Below, piece by piece: positions 7,719 to 16,599 of a stretch of DNA of 64,000 nt. This DNA is from Clostridia bacterium (GTDB taxonomy: Bacteria > Bacillota > Clostridia > Christensenellales > UBA1242), in the NCBI GenBank assembly GCA_022793335.1, contig JAAWCQ010000009.1:1-64000 (forward strand), in the 5' to 3' direction. The notes under the pieces were generated by a model that worked only from the letters and a program-made list of their open reading frames with translations, made no database searches and was not told the DNA's origin. Position 1 is the stretch's first letter. Each line of letters starts with the position of its first letter. The translations under genes were made by a program, and so were the position numbers.

Positions 7719-8450
7719 CTATTGGCGCATAGGCGAAAACAGATTTTTTAAAGGATTTTCTCTATTTTTAAGCAAATCTTCAATCAATTTTGCCCCACTC
7801 ATAGCATTTATTATTCCATTTGCGCCAGCACTTAAAAAATATAAAATATTGGGGTTTTCGCTTCTTCCAATCAAGCCAAGATTGTTTGGAGTAGAGCCAA
7901 ATACACCACAAAACTCGTATTCAGTCTCAATCAAATCTTCATATTTTGGAAGCATTTTCTTCAAATCTTTAAGGAGTTTATCATACTTTTTCTTAGCAAG
8001 CTTTAAATCTATTTCTTTTTCTTTAAAAGTGGTATCTTCTCCGCCAAAAATAAGTCGATTATCTGGCAATATCCGCAAATAGTGATAGGGCTCTTTATCA
8101 TCTTGAACAAGTGCGTTTTCTTTCCAAGACAGGTTTTCAATAGGTTTGGTTACAATTGAATAAGACACCACCCTGTCAATCAAATTCTTCTCTTTCATAA
8201 GTGAAAAGTCAAAGCCAGTGGAAAGAATAAGATTTTTGCAAGTTATCATATTTCCAAACATTATATTTCTGAGACAGATAAAATTAAGTATGGCGCCATC
8301 TATACCACCACCTATTATCAAAATATCACTTTTTATGTTTTGATTTAAATAAGGATACTGTTTTATTCTATCCTCAGCCTTACAAAAATAAGCATCACCT
8401 GCAATGTATTTCATATAATTAGCATTTTCCAATTGCATTTTTATATTCAA
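7719..8450 (-). pseudogene. FAD-dependent oxidoreductase (DAO/glycine oxidase family) with internal deletion
   Basis: The frame is open but the protein is only about 240 residues. The N-terminus has the family's YPYLN lead-in and the dinucleotide motif DILIIGGGIDGA. After a few residues it jumps to KNLILSTGFD, which in intact relatives follows the whole FAD-domain middle, then gives the normal C-terminal half (SIVTKPI, YHYLRILPDNRLIFGGED, FLSAGANGIINA). Roughly 140-150 residues are missing without loss of frame. The remainder cannot form a complete FAD domain, so the gene is probably non-functional. The start is uncertain: TTG at 8450 or ATG at 8438, neither with a clear ribosome site. Confidence 0.75.
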
Positions 8451-8517
8451 TTCAAAGGTTTTTATTTGAAATAAGTAAAATCAATAAAATTGCCATAGTT
8501 AAATAAATTTCACTTAA

Positions 8518-8591
8518 ATTTTAACAAAATTGAAATAATTCAAAGATTTTTGGTCATTTTGTTTTTAAAAAATGAAAAATTTTGTTAAAAT
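8518..8591 (+). promoter_or_regulatory. adhE upstream region with a 14-bp inverted repeat
   Basis: ATTTTAACAAAATT (8518-8531) and its exact reverse complement (8578-8591) flank 46 bp of AT-rich DNA ahead of adhE. The TTAACAA/TTGTTAA half-sites resemble those of the redox repressor Rex, which controls adhE in clostridia, but here they are spread apart rather than in one 18-bp palindrome. No clear -10/-35 pair was found. Confidence 0.4.
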
Positions 8592-8631
8592 CAATAGGTG
8601 TGAAATAAAACAATATGGGAGGAATTAAACA

Positions 8632-11241
8632 ATGAAAGATGAAAGCACAGATGTATTACAAGAAATAGACAGTCTTGTAAAAAATGGTAAAAAGGCTTTG
8701 GAAGAATTTAGAAAGCTTAATCAAGAGCAAATTGACTTCATTGTTGCAAAGTGCAGCGTTGCAGGTCTTGACAGGCATGGCGAGCTTGCATTGGCAGCTA
8801 TTGAAGAAACAAAGCGAGGCGTATTTGAAGATAAAGCGACAAAAAATCTCTACGCCTGTGAATATGTAGTAAACAACATGCGTCACCTTAAAACTGTAGG
8901 CGTGATAAGTGAAGACCCAGTCACTGGAATTATTGAGGTGGCCGACCCTGTCGGTGTTGTCTGCGGCATTACACCTGTCACAAATCCTACTTCTACAGTT
9001 TTATTTAAGTGTCTTATCAGTTTAAAGACAAGAAATCCAATCATATTTGCCTTTCATCCTTCTGCTCAAAATTGTTCTAAAAAGGCAGCACAGGTTATGC
9101 TTGACGCTGCGGTAAAAGCTGGAGCGCCTGCAAATTGCATTCAATGGATTGAACATCCATCTATGGACGCGACAAGTGCACTTATGAAGCATGATGGCAT
9201 TGCAACTATTTTGGCCACAGGCGGAAACAGCATGGTTAAGTCAGCTTATTCTTGTGGAAAGCCAGCACTTGGAGTTGGCGCGGGAAATGTGCCTGCATAT
9301 ATTGAAAAGTCTGCCGATATCAAACAGGCTGTAAATGACATTGTTCTAAGCAAAGCATTTGACAATGGCATGATTTGTGCATCTGAACAAGCGGTCATTA
9401 TTGATAGTGAAATTTATGATGAAGTAATTGAAGAATTTAAAAAATTTAATGTTCATTTTGCGACTAAAAAGCAAAAAGACATGCTTGAGCGTTTTATGTT
9501 TGGAATAGACGAAAAGCGTGCAAATCTTGACGAGGCAAGGTTAAACCCAAATATCGTTGGCCATTCAGCATTTGATATTGCAAAAGAAGCTGGTTTTAAG
9601 ATTGATGAAAGAACACCTGTTCTTTGCGTTGAATGTGACGAAGTGGGCATAAAAGAGCCACTCACTCGCGAAAAATTATCGCCAGTGCTTGCAGTTTTGA
9701 AGGCAAACTCTCTTGAAGAAGGCTTTGACCTTTCTTGCAAAATGGTTGAATTTAATGGACTTGGTCACAGTGGCTGCATTCATACAAAAAGCAAGGAAAT
9801 TTCTGAAGAATTTGGAAGGCGCGTTAAAGCTATGAGAATTATCTGGAATTCCCCTGCAACCTTTGGCGGAATTGGAAATATATACAACTCTTTTCTTCCT
9901 TCTCTTACTCTTGGCTGTGGAAGCTATGGAAATAACTCGGTTGGTGGCAATATCAGTGCCATAAACCTGCTTAACATCAAAAAAATAGGAAAAAGGAGAA
10001 ACACAATGCAGTGGTTTAAAGTCCCACCAAAGATTTATTTTGAAAGAAACTCTATTCAATATTTGCGTGATATGAAAAAGGTCAACAAGGTATTTATTGT
10101 CACTGATAGAACAATGCTTGACCTTGGCTTTGTCAATAAGATTACCGAACAGCTCAACCTTAGACGCGATAAGGTGCAAGTTTCACTATTTTGTGATGTA
10201 GAACCAGATCCAGATATTTCAACAGTAAGAAAAGGTCTTGAAGTAATGAAAGCCTTCCAACCTGACACTATTATTGCGCTCGGCGGCGGCTCACCTATGG
10301 ACTGCGCAAAGGGTATGTGGCTGTTTTATGAAAATGAAGACATTGACTTTGATGACCTTAAACAAAAATTTATGGATATAAGAAAGCGTGCCTTCCGTTA
10401 TCCTGAAGTTGGCAGAAAAGCAAAGTTGGTCTGCATCCCAACCACTTCAGGCACTGGAAGTGAAGTGACACCTTTTGCAGTTATTTCAGACAAAGAAAAT
10501 AATAAGAAATACCCTCTTGCAGACTATGCCCTTACTCCAAAAGTAGCGATTATTGACAGTGAATTTACAACAATGCTTCCACCTTCTGTAACTGCTGACA
10601 CAGGCATGGATGTGCTCACTCATGCCCTTGAAGCTTATGTTTCAGTGCTGTCAAATGACTATACAGATGGGCTTGCTCTTCAAGCAATTCAAATGGTGTT
10701 TAAATATCTTCCAAGAGCTGTCAAAAACGGCAAAAATGACCTTGAAGCAAGAGAGAAAATGCACAATGCATCCACTATTGCTGGCATGGCTTTTGCAAAC
10801 GCTTTCTTAGGAATGAATCACTCGCTCGCACATAAAGTTGGTGCTGTTTTCCATACTCCACACGGTCGAGCAAATGCTATTTTACTTCCACATGTAATAA
10901 GATATAACGGGCAAGTGCCTGACAAACTTCAAGCATGGCCAAAATATAATCACTATGTTGCGCATGAAAAATATCAAACTGTGGCAAGGCTTCTTGGGCT
11001 TGCTGCTTCCACCCCTGCTGAAGGTGTAGAAAGTCTTGCAAATGCTGTTATGGCTCTTGGAAAACAAGTGGGCATAAAGATGAATTTTGCCGAGCAAAAT
11101 ATTACCGAAAAAGACTGGATTGACAAACTTAATGAAATCGCATACATGGCTTATGAAGACCAATGTTCACCTGCCAATCCAAGAGTGCCAATGGTGGAAG
11201 ATATGAAACAAATTCTGCTTAAAAGTTTTAAAGGAAACTAA
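8632..11241 (+). CDS. adhE: Bifunctional aldehyde/alcohol dehydrogenase AdhE
   Basis: 869 residues, the usual AdhE length. The N-terminal half is a CoA-acylating aldehyde dehydrogenase (PVGVVCGITPVTNPTST; catalytic Cys in FDNGMICASEQ). The C-terminal half is an iron-dependent alcohol dehydrogenase (GGGSPMDCAKGMW, TTSGTGSEVTPFAV, and the metal-binding segments AFLGMNHSLAHKVGA and FHTPHGRANAILLPH). Together they reduce acetyl-CoA to ethanol with two NADH, the standard redox sink of fermenting anaerobes; the enzyme forms spirosome filaments. GGGAGG lies 9 nt before the ATG. The gene is monocistronic and converges with aspartase on a shared terminator. Confidence 0.97.
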   Translation: MKDESTDVLQEIDSLVKNGKKALEEFRKLNQEQIDFIVAKCSVAGLDRHGELALAAIEETKRGVFEDKATKNLYACEYVVNNMRHLKTVGVISEDPVTGIIEVADPVGVVCGITPVTNPTSTVLFKCLISLKTRNPIIFAFHPSAQNCSKKAAQVMLDAAVKAGAPANCIQWIEHPSMDATSALMKHDGIATILATGGNSMVKSAYSCGKPALGVGAGNVPAYIEKSADIKQAVNDIVLSKAFDNGMICASEQAVIIDSEIYDEVIEEFKKFNVHFATKKQKDMLERFMFGIDEKRANLDEARLNPNIVGHSAFDIAKEAGFKIDERTPVLCVECDEVGIKEPLTREKLSPVLAVLKANSLEEGFDLSCKMVEFNGLGHSGCIHTKSKEISEEFGRRVKAMRIIWNSPATFGGIGNIYNSFLPSLTLGCGSYGNNSVGGNISAINLLNIKKIGKRRNTMQWFKVPPKIYFERNSIQYLRDMKKVNKVFIVTDRTMLDLGFVNKITEQLNLRRDKVQVSLFCDVEPDPDISTVRKGLEVMKAFQPDTIIALGGGSPMDCAKGMWLFYENEDIDFDDLKQKFMDIRKRAFRYPEVGRKAKLVCIPTTSGTGSEVTPFAVISDKENNKKYPLADYALTPKVAIIDSEFTTMLPPSVTADTGMDVLTHALEAYVSVLSNDYTDGLALQAIQMVFKYLPRAVKNGKNDLEAREKMHNASTIAGMAFANAFLGMNHSLAHKVGAVFHTPHGRANAILLPHVIRYNGQVPDKLQAWPKYNHYVAHEKYQTVARLLGLAASTPAEGVESLANAVMALGKQVGIKMNFAEQNITEKDWIDKLNEIAYMAYEDQCSPANPRVPMVEDMKQILLKSFKGN

Positions 11242-11305
11242 AGAAAATTCCAATTAAAAATTACTGAAAAATTTAAATAATATTGCAAAAAATGCGAAAA
11301 AATCA

Positions 11306-11335
11306 AAAAATCTTAGGAAAATTCCTAAGATTTTT
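11306..11335. terminator. Bidirectional terminator between adhE and aspartase
   Basis: A 14-bp perfect stem (11306-11319 with 11322-11335), A-rich on one arm and T-rich on the other, gives a T-run on both strands. It serves adhE on plus and aspA on minus. Confidence 0.85.
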
Positions 11336-11374
11336 GTATTTTTAGTTAAATTATCTCAATTTTTTTAAAATTTA

Positions 11375-12787
11375 TTACTTAGCCTTTTTCATGTGGTGAG
11401 GCTCTGTAACTTCAAATGGGGACATGATTTCTTCAAGTTTATTTTCGTCTAAAAGCCCAGCTTCAAGCACAAGTTTTCGAAGTGGAATACCTGTTTTTAA
11501 AGCTTCTTTTGCAAGTCGAGCAGCCTCTTTATATCCGATATATGGAGTAAGTGCAGTTGCCATTCCTACGCTATGCTCAAGCAGGTCATTACACCTGTTT
11601 GGATTGGCTGTTATGCCAACTATACAATTATCAATCAAAGTTGAAATTGCACTTGTTAGGCATTCGATACTTTCAAAAAGCGAATAGAAAATCACCGGCT
11701 CAAAAGCATTCAATTCAAGTTGCCCCGCCTCAGCTGAGAAATTGACAGTCACATCATTTCCAAACACCTTATATGCAACTTGGGAAACAACTTCTGGTAT
11801 AACAGGGTTGACCTTTCCTGGCATGATTGAAGAACCGTTTTGTTTTGCTGGCAAATTGATTTCATTGAGTCCTGTCCTTGGCCCACTTGACATGAGTCTT
11901 AAGTCATTGCACATCTTTGAAAGTGTGACTGCAAGCGTTTTAAGAGCACCTGAGAGTTTTACATAAACCTCGATATTTGATGTTCCGTCAAACAGGTCTT
12001 CAGTCTGCTTGAAATCCTCTCCACACACCGAGCAAATTGAAGAAACAATATTATCAAGATAAAAGCCGTCAACAGTGATTGCACTGCCAATTGCACTTGC
12101 ACCCATATTTAAAAAATGAATGTCTTCTTCGGCAAGCATAATATTATTTGTATCGCGTTTTACTGCAGTGGCAAAGGCATGAAAACTTTGACCAAGCCTC
12201 ATTGGCACAGCATCTTGTAATTGCGTTCTACCCATTTTCAATATGCCGTCAAACTCTTTCGCCTTGTTCATAAGTGACAAATAAAGCCTGTCCAGCTGTT
12301 GATATAATGGCTTCAATAGAGCTATCAATGCCAGCTTTCCAGCAGATGGATATATGTCATTTGTAGATTGCGACATATTTACATGGTCATTTGGATGAAC
12401 GATTGAATAGTCGCCCTTTTCTCCACCTAAAATTTCAATTGCCCTGTTTGCAATCACCTCATTTGCATTCATGTTTGCAGAGGTGCCAGCCCCTCCTTGA
12501 ATTGCATCCACAATAAATTGGTCATGCCACATTCCATCAATAATTTCATCACAAGCTTTGACAATTGCCCCTTCAATTTCACTTGAAAGCCTGCCTGATG
12601 CATAGTTTGTCATAGCACAGCTTTTTTTAAGTTTTGCAAGCGCGACAACAAGCTGCGAGTGAATGTTTTTGCCTGTAATATTGAAATTTTGATTTGCCCT
12701 TAAAGATTGTATTCCATAATAAGCACATTTAGGGACATTTAAATTGCCAATAGAGTCCCCTTCTTCTCTAAACGCCATTTTATCCAT
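11375..12787 (-). CDS. aspA: Aspartate ammonia-lyase (aspartase)
   Basis: 470 residues. It converts L-aspartate to fumarate and ammonia. The fumarase/aspartase superfamily signature GSSIMPGKVNPVIPE is intact, as are the N-terminal YYGIQSLRA, the substrate-binding GGAGTSANMNANEV, NMSQSTNDIYPSA and the GRTQLQDAVPMRLGQ block. YYGIQ and TNDIYPSA favour aspartase over fumarase (which has TNDxxPTA). The start is the ATG at 12787, with GAGG 6 nt upstream; an earlier in-frame ATG would contain the ribosome site. It lies convergent to adhE, supplying fumarate or ammonia in fermentative metabolism. Confidence 0.93.
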   Translation of the reverse strand: MDKMAFREEGDSIGNLNVPKCAYYGIQSLRANQNFNITGKNIHSQLVVALAKLKKSCAMTNYASGRLSSEIEGAIVKACDEIIDGMWHDQFIVDAIQGGAGTSANMNANEVIANRAIEILGGEKGDYSIVHPNDHVNMSQSTNDIYPSAGKLALIALLKPLYQQLDRLYLSLMNKAKEFDGILKMGRTQLQDAVPMRLGQSFHAFATAVKRDTNNIMLAEEDIHFLNMGASAIGSAITVDGFYLDNIVSSICSVCGEDFKQTEDLFDGTSNIEVYVKLSGALKTLAVTLSKMCNDLRLMSSGPRTGLNEINLPAKQNGSSIMPGKVNPVIPEVVSQVAYKVFGNDVTVNFSAEAGQLELNAFEPVIFYSLFESIECLTSAISTLIDNCIVGITANPNRCNDLLEHSVGMATALTPYIGYKEAARLAKEALKTGIPLRKLVLEAGLLDENKLEEIMSPFEVTEPHHMKKAK

Positions 12788-12958
12788 AAAAAACCTCATT
12801 TAATTTTCACAAGCATTATTACATATTACTTGCAAAAAATCAAGCCCTTTTTTGAAAAATGATTTAACCATTTTTTATATTTATTTATTATTTATTGCAT
12901 ATATATTATTAGCTTCATATATTACTATATGAATGTTCTAAATTTTGTTAAGAAATTA

Positions 12959-12987
12959 TTGACAAATCAAGAAAAGTATTATATATT
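12959..12987 (+). promoter_or_regulatory. Sigma-A promoter of the transglutaminase-like surface protein
   Basis: TTGACA (12959-12964), a 17-bp spacer and TATATT (12982-12987) lie 57 nt before the start codon in an AT-rich gap. A perfect AAGGAGGT ribosome site precedes the ATG at 13045. Confidence 0.75.
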
Positions 12988-13044
12988 ATCATTGTGACAA
13001 AAGGAATTTGTTGCAAATAAAAAGTCAAAAAAAAGGAGGTAATA

Positions 13045-16000
13045 ATGACTTTTATAAAAAAACGTTTTCTAATTCTTTTTGTAGCATTGTTTTCCATTGT
13101 TTCACTGATTTTTGGTGCAACATTCTTAAAAACGGATAGCAAAGCTATAGCAAGCACAGAAAACACAAATGAGGATAATTATTTTTATAATAATTTGACT
13201 ACAGAAGACAGCAAAGGAAACAAAGTCCAATATACTCTTGCTAAAAAATTCTATGAAATTTTAGAAGAAATCAATGAGGCAGGAGATTTCAAAAAAGGAA
13301 AAGTTTCTTATGCACTTACTGATGTTGTTTCATCAAACCAAATTAAAGCTTGGGTAAGAGATGGAAATTTGGAAATTCCAAAAGCATTCAGTGCTGCTCG
13401 TGACGCTTTCTTAATGGATCATCCAGAATTATTCTATGTTGATATGTATAAACTTACTATCAGCGCAGGATACTCAAGCGGCGTTTACTCTGCTTTTGTT
13501 GACACTGGCAGAGAAGCAAATGTTTTCAGAGATAAAACATTTAAAACTGAAGAAGATGTGCAAACAGCCATTGTTAGATTCAACAATAAGGTTGAAGAAA
13601 TTGCTGAAAAGGCAGTTTTAAATGCACAAAAAGATACAACTAATGTTGGCGAAGACCTTAAGCTCGCTAAAGCTGTAAACGAACAAATTGCAAAAGATGT
13701 ATTCTATGATTTCAATACATTAAACGACGCACTCGGCGGTCAAGATGTTATGGTTTCAAACATGACTTTCTCAGCTTATGGTGCATTGGTTTATAATTCA
13801 GCTGTATGTTCTGGCTTCTCTTCTGCTTACAAAGTAGTTATGGATTATTTAAATATTCCTTGCGTTATGGTAAGCGGATACAGCCAAGGAAAAGATAAGA
13901 ATGGCAACTACACAAAGAATAATGTAGGTCACTCTTGGAATTATGTTTGGCTTGAAACAGCAGAAAAAGAAAGTGTTGAACAAACATATTCTATAAAAAC
14001 TGCTGAAAAGAAAGGCGAATGGTTTGCTTTTGACACTACTTGGAACAGTTTGTCTTCAAATAAAAACAAATATTCGGCTATGGATGCACTAACAGAATCT
14101 CAAGAACATATTACTGACGGAGTTATTTCATCTTCTGGTTATAAACTCACATACCCTGCTCTTTCAAGCATTAGTTATAAAGAAGCAACAAACCCAGATG
14201 TTATGAATCGCGAAATCGAATCTCTCGGTTTATTATACAAAAGTGAATATCAATATTCTGTAGATTCTGATGCTTACAATATCTTTGAATATATCAGCTA
14301 TAATGGTAAAAATTCAGCAGAATTGTTGGCTCAAGATGGCATGCGTATGATTACTCGCTATCATTTTATGAAAGATGGTAAATTAACTTGGTCTAGATGG
14401 CAAGATATTCCAAACAGTGTTCCTTTCTATGATGAAGGTTCAGGAATCATTGATGAAGAGGGAAGTACTTCTTTATACATCAATCAAAATATATATCAAA
14501 CTCAATATGCTATAGTAAAAGACATCGAACCTGATGTTGATGCACTCGCTTGGGAAAATATTTATTATAGTGATGCTGATGTTGTTGAAGAACATTTGGT
14601 AATTAAAAGCCAAACTTTTGTAAACCAAGCTTATGGAACATACACAGCCCCACCTTACATTGTCAATTCTAAATCATTACCTTACAACGGCACCAGCGTC
14701 TTTATCAATGATGGTATGGCTGAATCAGCTTCAAGTGGAATTATGGCAGACAGACATGCTATTCCATTCAAAATAGTTTATGATGAACCATTGCATGTTC
14801 TTGATAAAACACAACCAATTGGCGTGGAATTTACTCCAGACCATGAAAATGCAAGAAAATATGCAAGTTTCGTTCCTTACTCAGATGGAAGCAATATTCA
14901 ATTGCTTGCAGATGAAAATGGTGTAATGAATACATTAGTGTTCAAATTCAAACCAAGTCTTATGTATGAACACAATATGGAAGGTTATATTTTCTCTTTC
15001 ACAAATATTGGCTCTGCAAAAATTGTTGACAAAAAAATAAATGGCGAATTTATAAGAACAACTTCTGACAAAGCACCAAACAATGCTTATTTCAGCTTCG
15101 ACCGCCTTTATATGGCATGTCCAAATGTATTTGGAGATGGAAGATTATGGGTTGACTGCTGCGCACAACCTGTACTTGTTGACAACTCTGACTTATCAGA
15201 AATGAATTTCAAAGATGAAGAAGACAACAGCACCTTCACTGAAAATTCAAGAAGTCAAATGATGCTTGTTGCAAATAAAGTTTCTTCAGATGTTGAAAAC
15301 ACTATGATGAACGAAATCAGTGACGAGAGCTCAATCAATATCAACAAAAATGACATTAAATCAAGTGAAACTTATGACATAAATCTTCAAATCTGTGGAA
15401 AATTCCAAAAAATTCCAGATGGAAGCTATGTAAAAATTGCGCTTGGTTTCCCTGAAGGTTATGGTCCTAATGATGAAGGCGTTTCGTTCAAACTCTTCCA
15501 CCGCAAACATGTTGGCGGAGACAATTATATCATTGAAGAAGTGCCTTGCGTTGTAACTAAATTTGGTATTGTTGCAACAGTTACAAGCTTCTCACCTTAC
15601 ATGGTAGCTGCCGTTCCTACAAGCAAAATTACAGACAAGACAATCTATGCATCTATTGATGGCAAAGGTGGAAAACTTACTCTTGAAGATGGAAAGATTA
15701 GAACAATTGAAGAAGGCGGAGAATATACTTACACTATCAATCCAGATGAAGGATACAAACTTTACAATGTTTCATTGAATGGTCAAAACATTACTGAAAG
15801 AGTAGTTGAAGGTAAACTTACTATTTCTTATGACGAAATCAAAAACAACAATGAATTGACTATTCAATATATCGCTGAAGAAGCTGTTGAAAGATTTGAA
15901 ACAAACAATATTGTAGATCCTGTTAAAGTTGTAGTTTCAACTGAAGGAAAATCTGAAAAATATGACTACAATACTGATGGCTTAGAAAGCGAAAAATCAA

Positions 16001-16098
16001 ATTCTACTATTATTATTGTTGTATCAGTAGTAGCAGCTGTTGCTGTAATCGCTGCAGCATCTGTGCTTATTATTAAAAAGAAAAAGAATTCTATTTAA
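13045..16098 (+). CDS. Membrane-anchored surface protein with a transglutaminase-like (papain-fold) domain
   Basis: 1017 residues. An N-terminal signal peptide (KKR then a hydrophobic stretch to about 28) leads to an exported body. Residues about 235-335 form a transglutaminase-like domain: C255 in SAVCSGFSSAYK, H296 in VGHSWNYVWL and D330 in WFAFDTTWN give the Cys-His-Asp triad. The C-terminal end is a single hydrophobic helix (about 988-1010) followed by KKKKNSI, a stop-transfer anchor. There is no LPXTG sortase motif. Such enzymes cross-link proteins or act as peptidases on the cell surface. The middle (340-980) is beta-rich and unclassified. It has its own promoter and terminator. Confidence 0.8.
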   Translation: MTFIKKRFLILFVALFSIVSLIFGATFLKTDSKAIASTENTNEDNYFYNNLTTEDSKGNKVQYTLAKKFYEILEEINEAGDFKKGKVSYALTDVVSSNQIKAWVRDGNLEIPKAFSAARDAFLMDHPELFYVDMYKLTISAGYSSGVYSAFVDTGREANVFRDKTFKTEEDVQTAIVRFNNKVEEIAEKAVLNAQKDTTNVGEDLKLAKAVNEQIAKDVFYDFNTLNDALGGQDVMVSNMTFSAYGALVYNSAVCSGFSSAYKVVMDYLNIPCVMVSGYSQGKDKNGNYTKNNVGHSWNYVWLETAEKESVEQTYSIKTAEKKGEWFAFDTTWNSLSSNKNKYSAMDALTESQEHITDGVISSSGYKLTYPALSSISYKEATNPDVMNREIESLGLLYKSEYQYSVDSDAYNIFEYISYNGKNSAELLAQDGMRMITRYHFMKDGKLTWSRWQDIPNSVPFYDEGSGIIDEEGSTSLYINQNIYQTQYAIVKDIEPDVDALAWENIYYSDADVVEEHLVIKSQTFVNQAYGTYTAPPYIVNSKSLPYNGTSVFINDGMAESASSGIMADRHAIPFKIVYDEPLHVLDKTQPIGVEFTPDHENARKYASFVPYSDGSNIQLLADENGVMNTLVFKFKPSLMYEHNMEGYIFSFTNIGSAKIVDKKINGEFIRTTSDKAPNNAYFSFDRLYMACPNVFGDGRLWVDCCAQPVLVDNSDLSEMNFKDEEDNSTFTENSRSQMMLVANKVSSDVENTMMNEISDESSININKNDIKSSETYDINLQICGKFQKIPDGSYVKIALGFPEGYGPNDEGVSFKLFHRKHVGGDNYIIEEVPCVVTKFGIVATVTSFSPYMVAAVPTSKITDKTIYASIDGKGGKLTLEDGKIRTIEEGGEYTYTINPDEGYKLYNVSLNGQNITERVVEGKLTISYDEIKNNNELTIQYIAEEAVERFETNNIVDPVKVVVSTEGKSEKYDYNTDGLESEKSNSTIIIVVSVVAAVAVIAAASVLIIKKKKNSI

Positions 16099-16118
16099 TA
16101 AACAACATAAATTAAAAG

Positions 16119-16147
16119 AAAATCCACGATAATTCGTGGATTTTTTT
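16119..16147 (+). terminator. Terminator of the transglutaminase-like gene
   Basis: An 11-bp perfect stem (16119-16129 with 16134-16144), a TAAT loop and a T-run start 20 nt past the stop codon. Confidence 0.85.
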
Positions 16148-16221
16148 ATTCCCTACCCTACAAATAACTTAAACTAAATTTGTATATTGTCAACTTTACC
16201 TTGCCTGAATTGATATTTTTT

Positions 16222-16251
16222 ATAAAAAAACGCACCAAAAACCTATGGTGC
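16222..16251 (-). terminator. Terminator of the tRNA-Ser gene
   Basis: The minus strand reads GCACC, a 10-nt loop, GGTGC, then GTTTTTTT, 13 nt past the tRNA 3' end. Confidence 0.7.
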
Positions 16252-16264
16252 ATTAAAAAACTTT

Positions 16265-16355
16265 TGGCGGAGACGAAGGGATTCGAACCCTTGTGCCAGT
16301 TTCCCGACAAACGCATTTCGAGTGCGTCCCGTTGCGACCTCTTCGGTACGTCTCC
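16265..16355 (-). tRNA. tRNA-Ser (anticodon CGA)
   Basis: 91 nt including an encoded CCA. The acceptor stem is GGAGACG/CGTCTCC (7 bp) with discriminator G. The anticodon stem ACGCA/TGCGT encloses CTCGAAA, giving anticodon CGA for UCG codons. A long variable arm (type II tRNA) and a T-arm with GGTTCGAATCC confirm Ser. The promoter lies at 16404-16432. Confidence 0.95.
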
Positions 16356-16403
16356 ATTTTTACATATATTAAATTCAACGATTTTTACATTTTTCGTAAT
16401 CGG

Positions 16404-16432
16404 ATTATAGCATAAAAGAATTATTTTTGCAA
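16404..16432 (-). promoter_or_regulatory. Promoter of tRNA-Ser
   Basis: On the minus strand TTGCAA (16432-16427), a 17-bp spacer and TATAAT (16409-16404), 48 nt before the mature tRNA 5' end. Confidence 0.65.
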
Positions 16433-16449
16433 TAAAAATAACAAAACAT

Positions 16450-16599
16450 TTGCTTTTTATCCTTCTTTTGTATATACTATTTTAGTGAGAATTGTAGAAG
16501 TAAAGCATTATTTTTGCTTAGACTATGGTTTTGGACTTTAAGCAAACTCTTCTCATAGGAAAGCTTCTGCATTTTTATTGCTTTTAAAAGGATGTGCTT
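16450..16599 (+). promoter_or_regulatory. Promoter and about 115-nt structured leader of the nucleoside hydrolase gene
   Basis: TTGCTT (16450-16455), a 17-bp spacer and TATACT (16473-16478) predict a start near 16485, so the leader is about 115 nt. It contains an AAGCA...TGCTT hairpin (about 16501-16518) inside a possible AGAAG...CTTCT pairing and a second AAGCTTCTGCA segment that could compete. I recognise no known riboswitch consensus and see no terminator in it. Confidence 0.4.

Noticed and set aside
16180-16410. Frame running through the tRNA-Ser locus
   Set aside because: The tRNA and its terminator explain the sequence; the frame has no start signal.
16485-16599. Purine riboswitch before the nucleoside hydrolase
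   Set aside because: The conserved loop sequences of purine aptamers are not present; only generic hairpins are seen.
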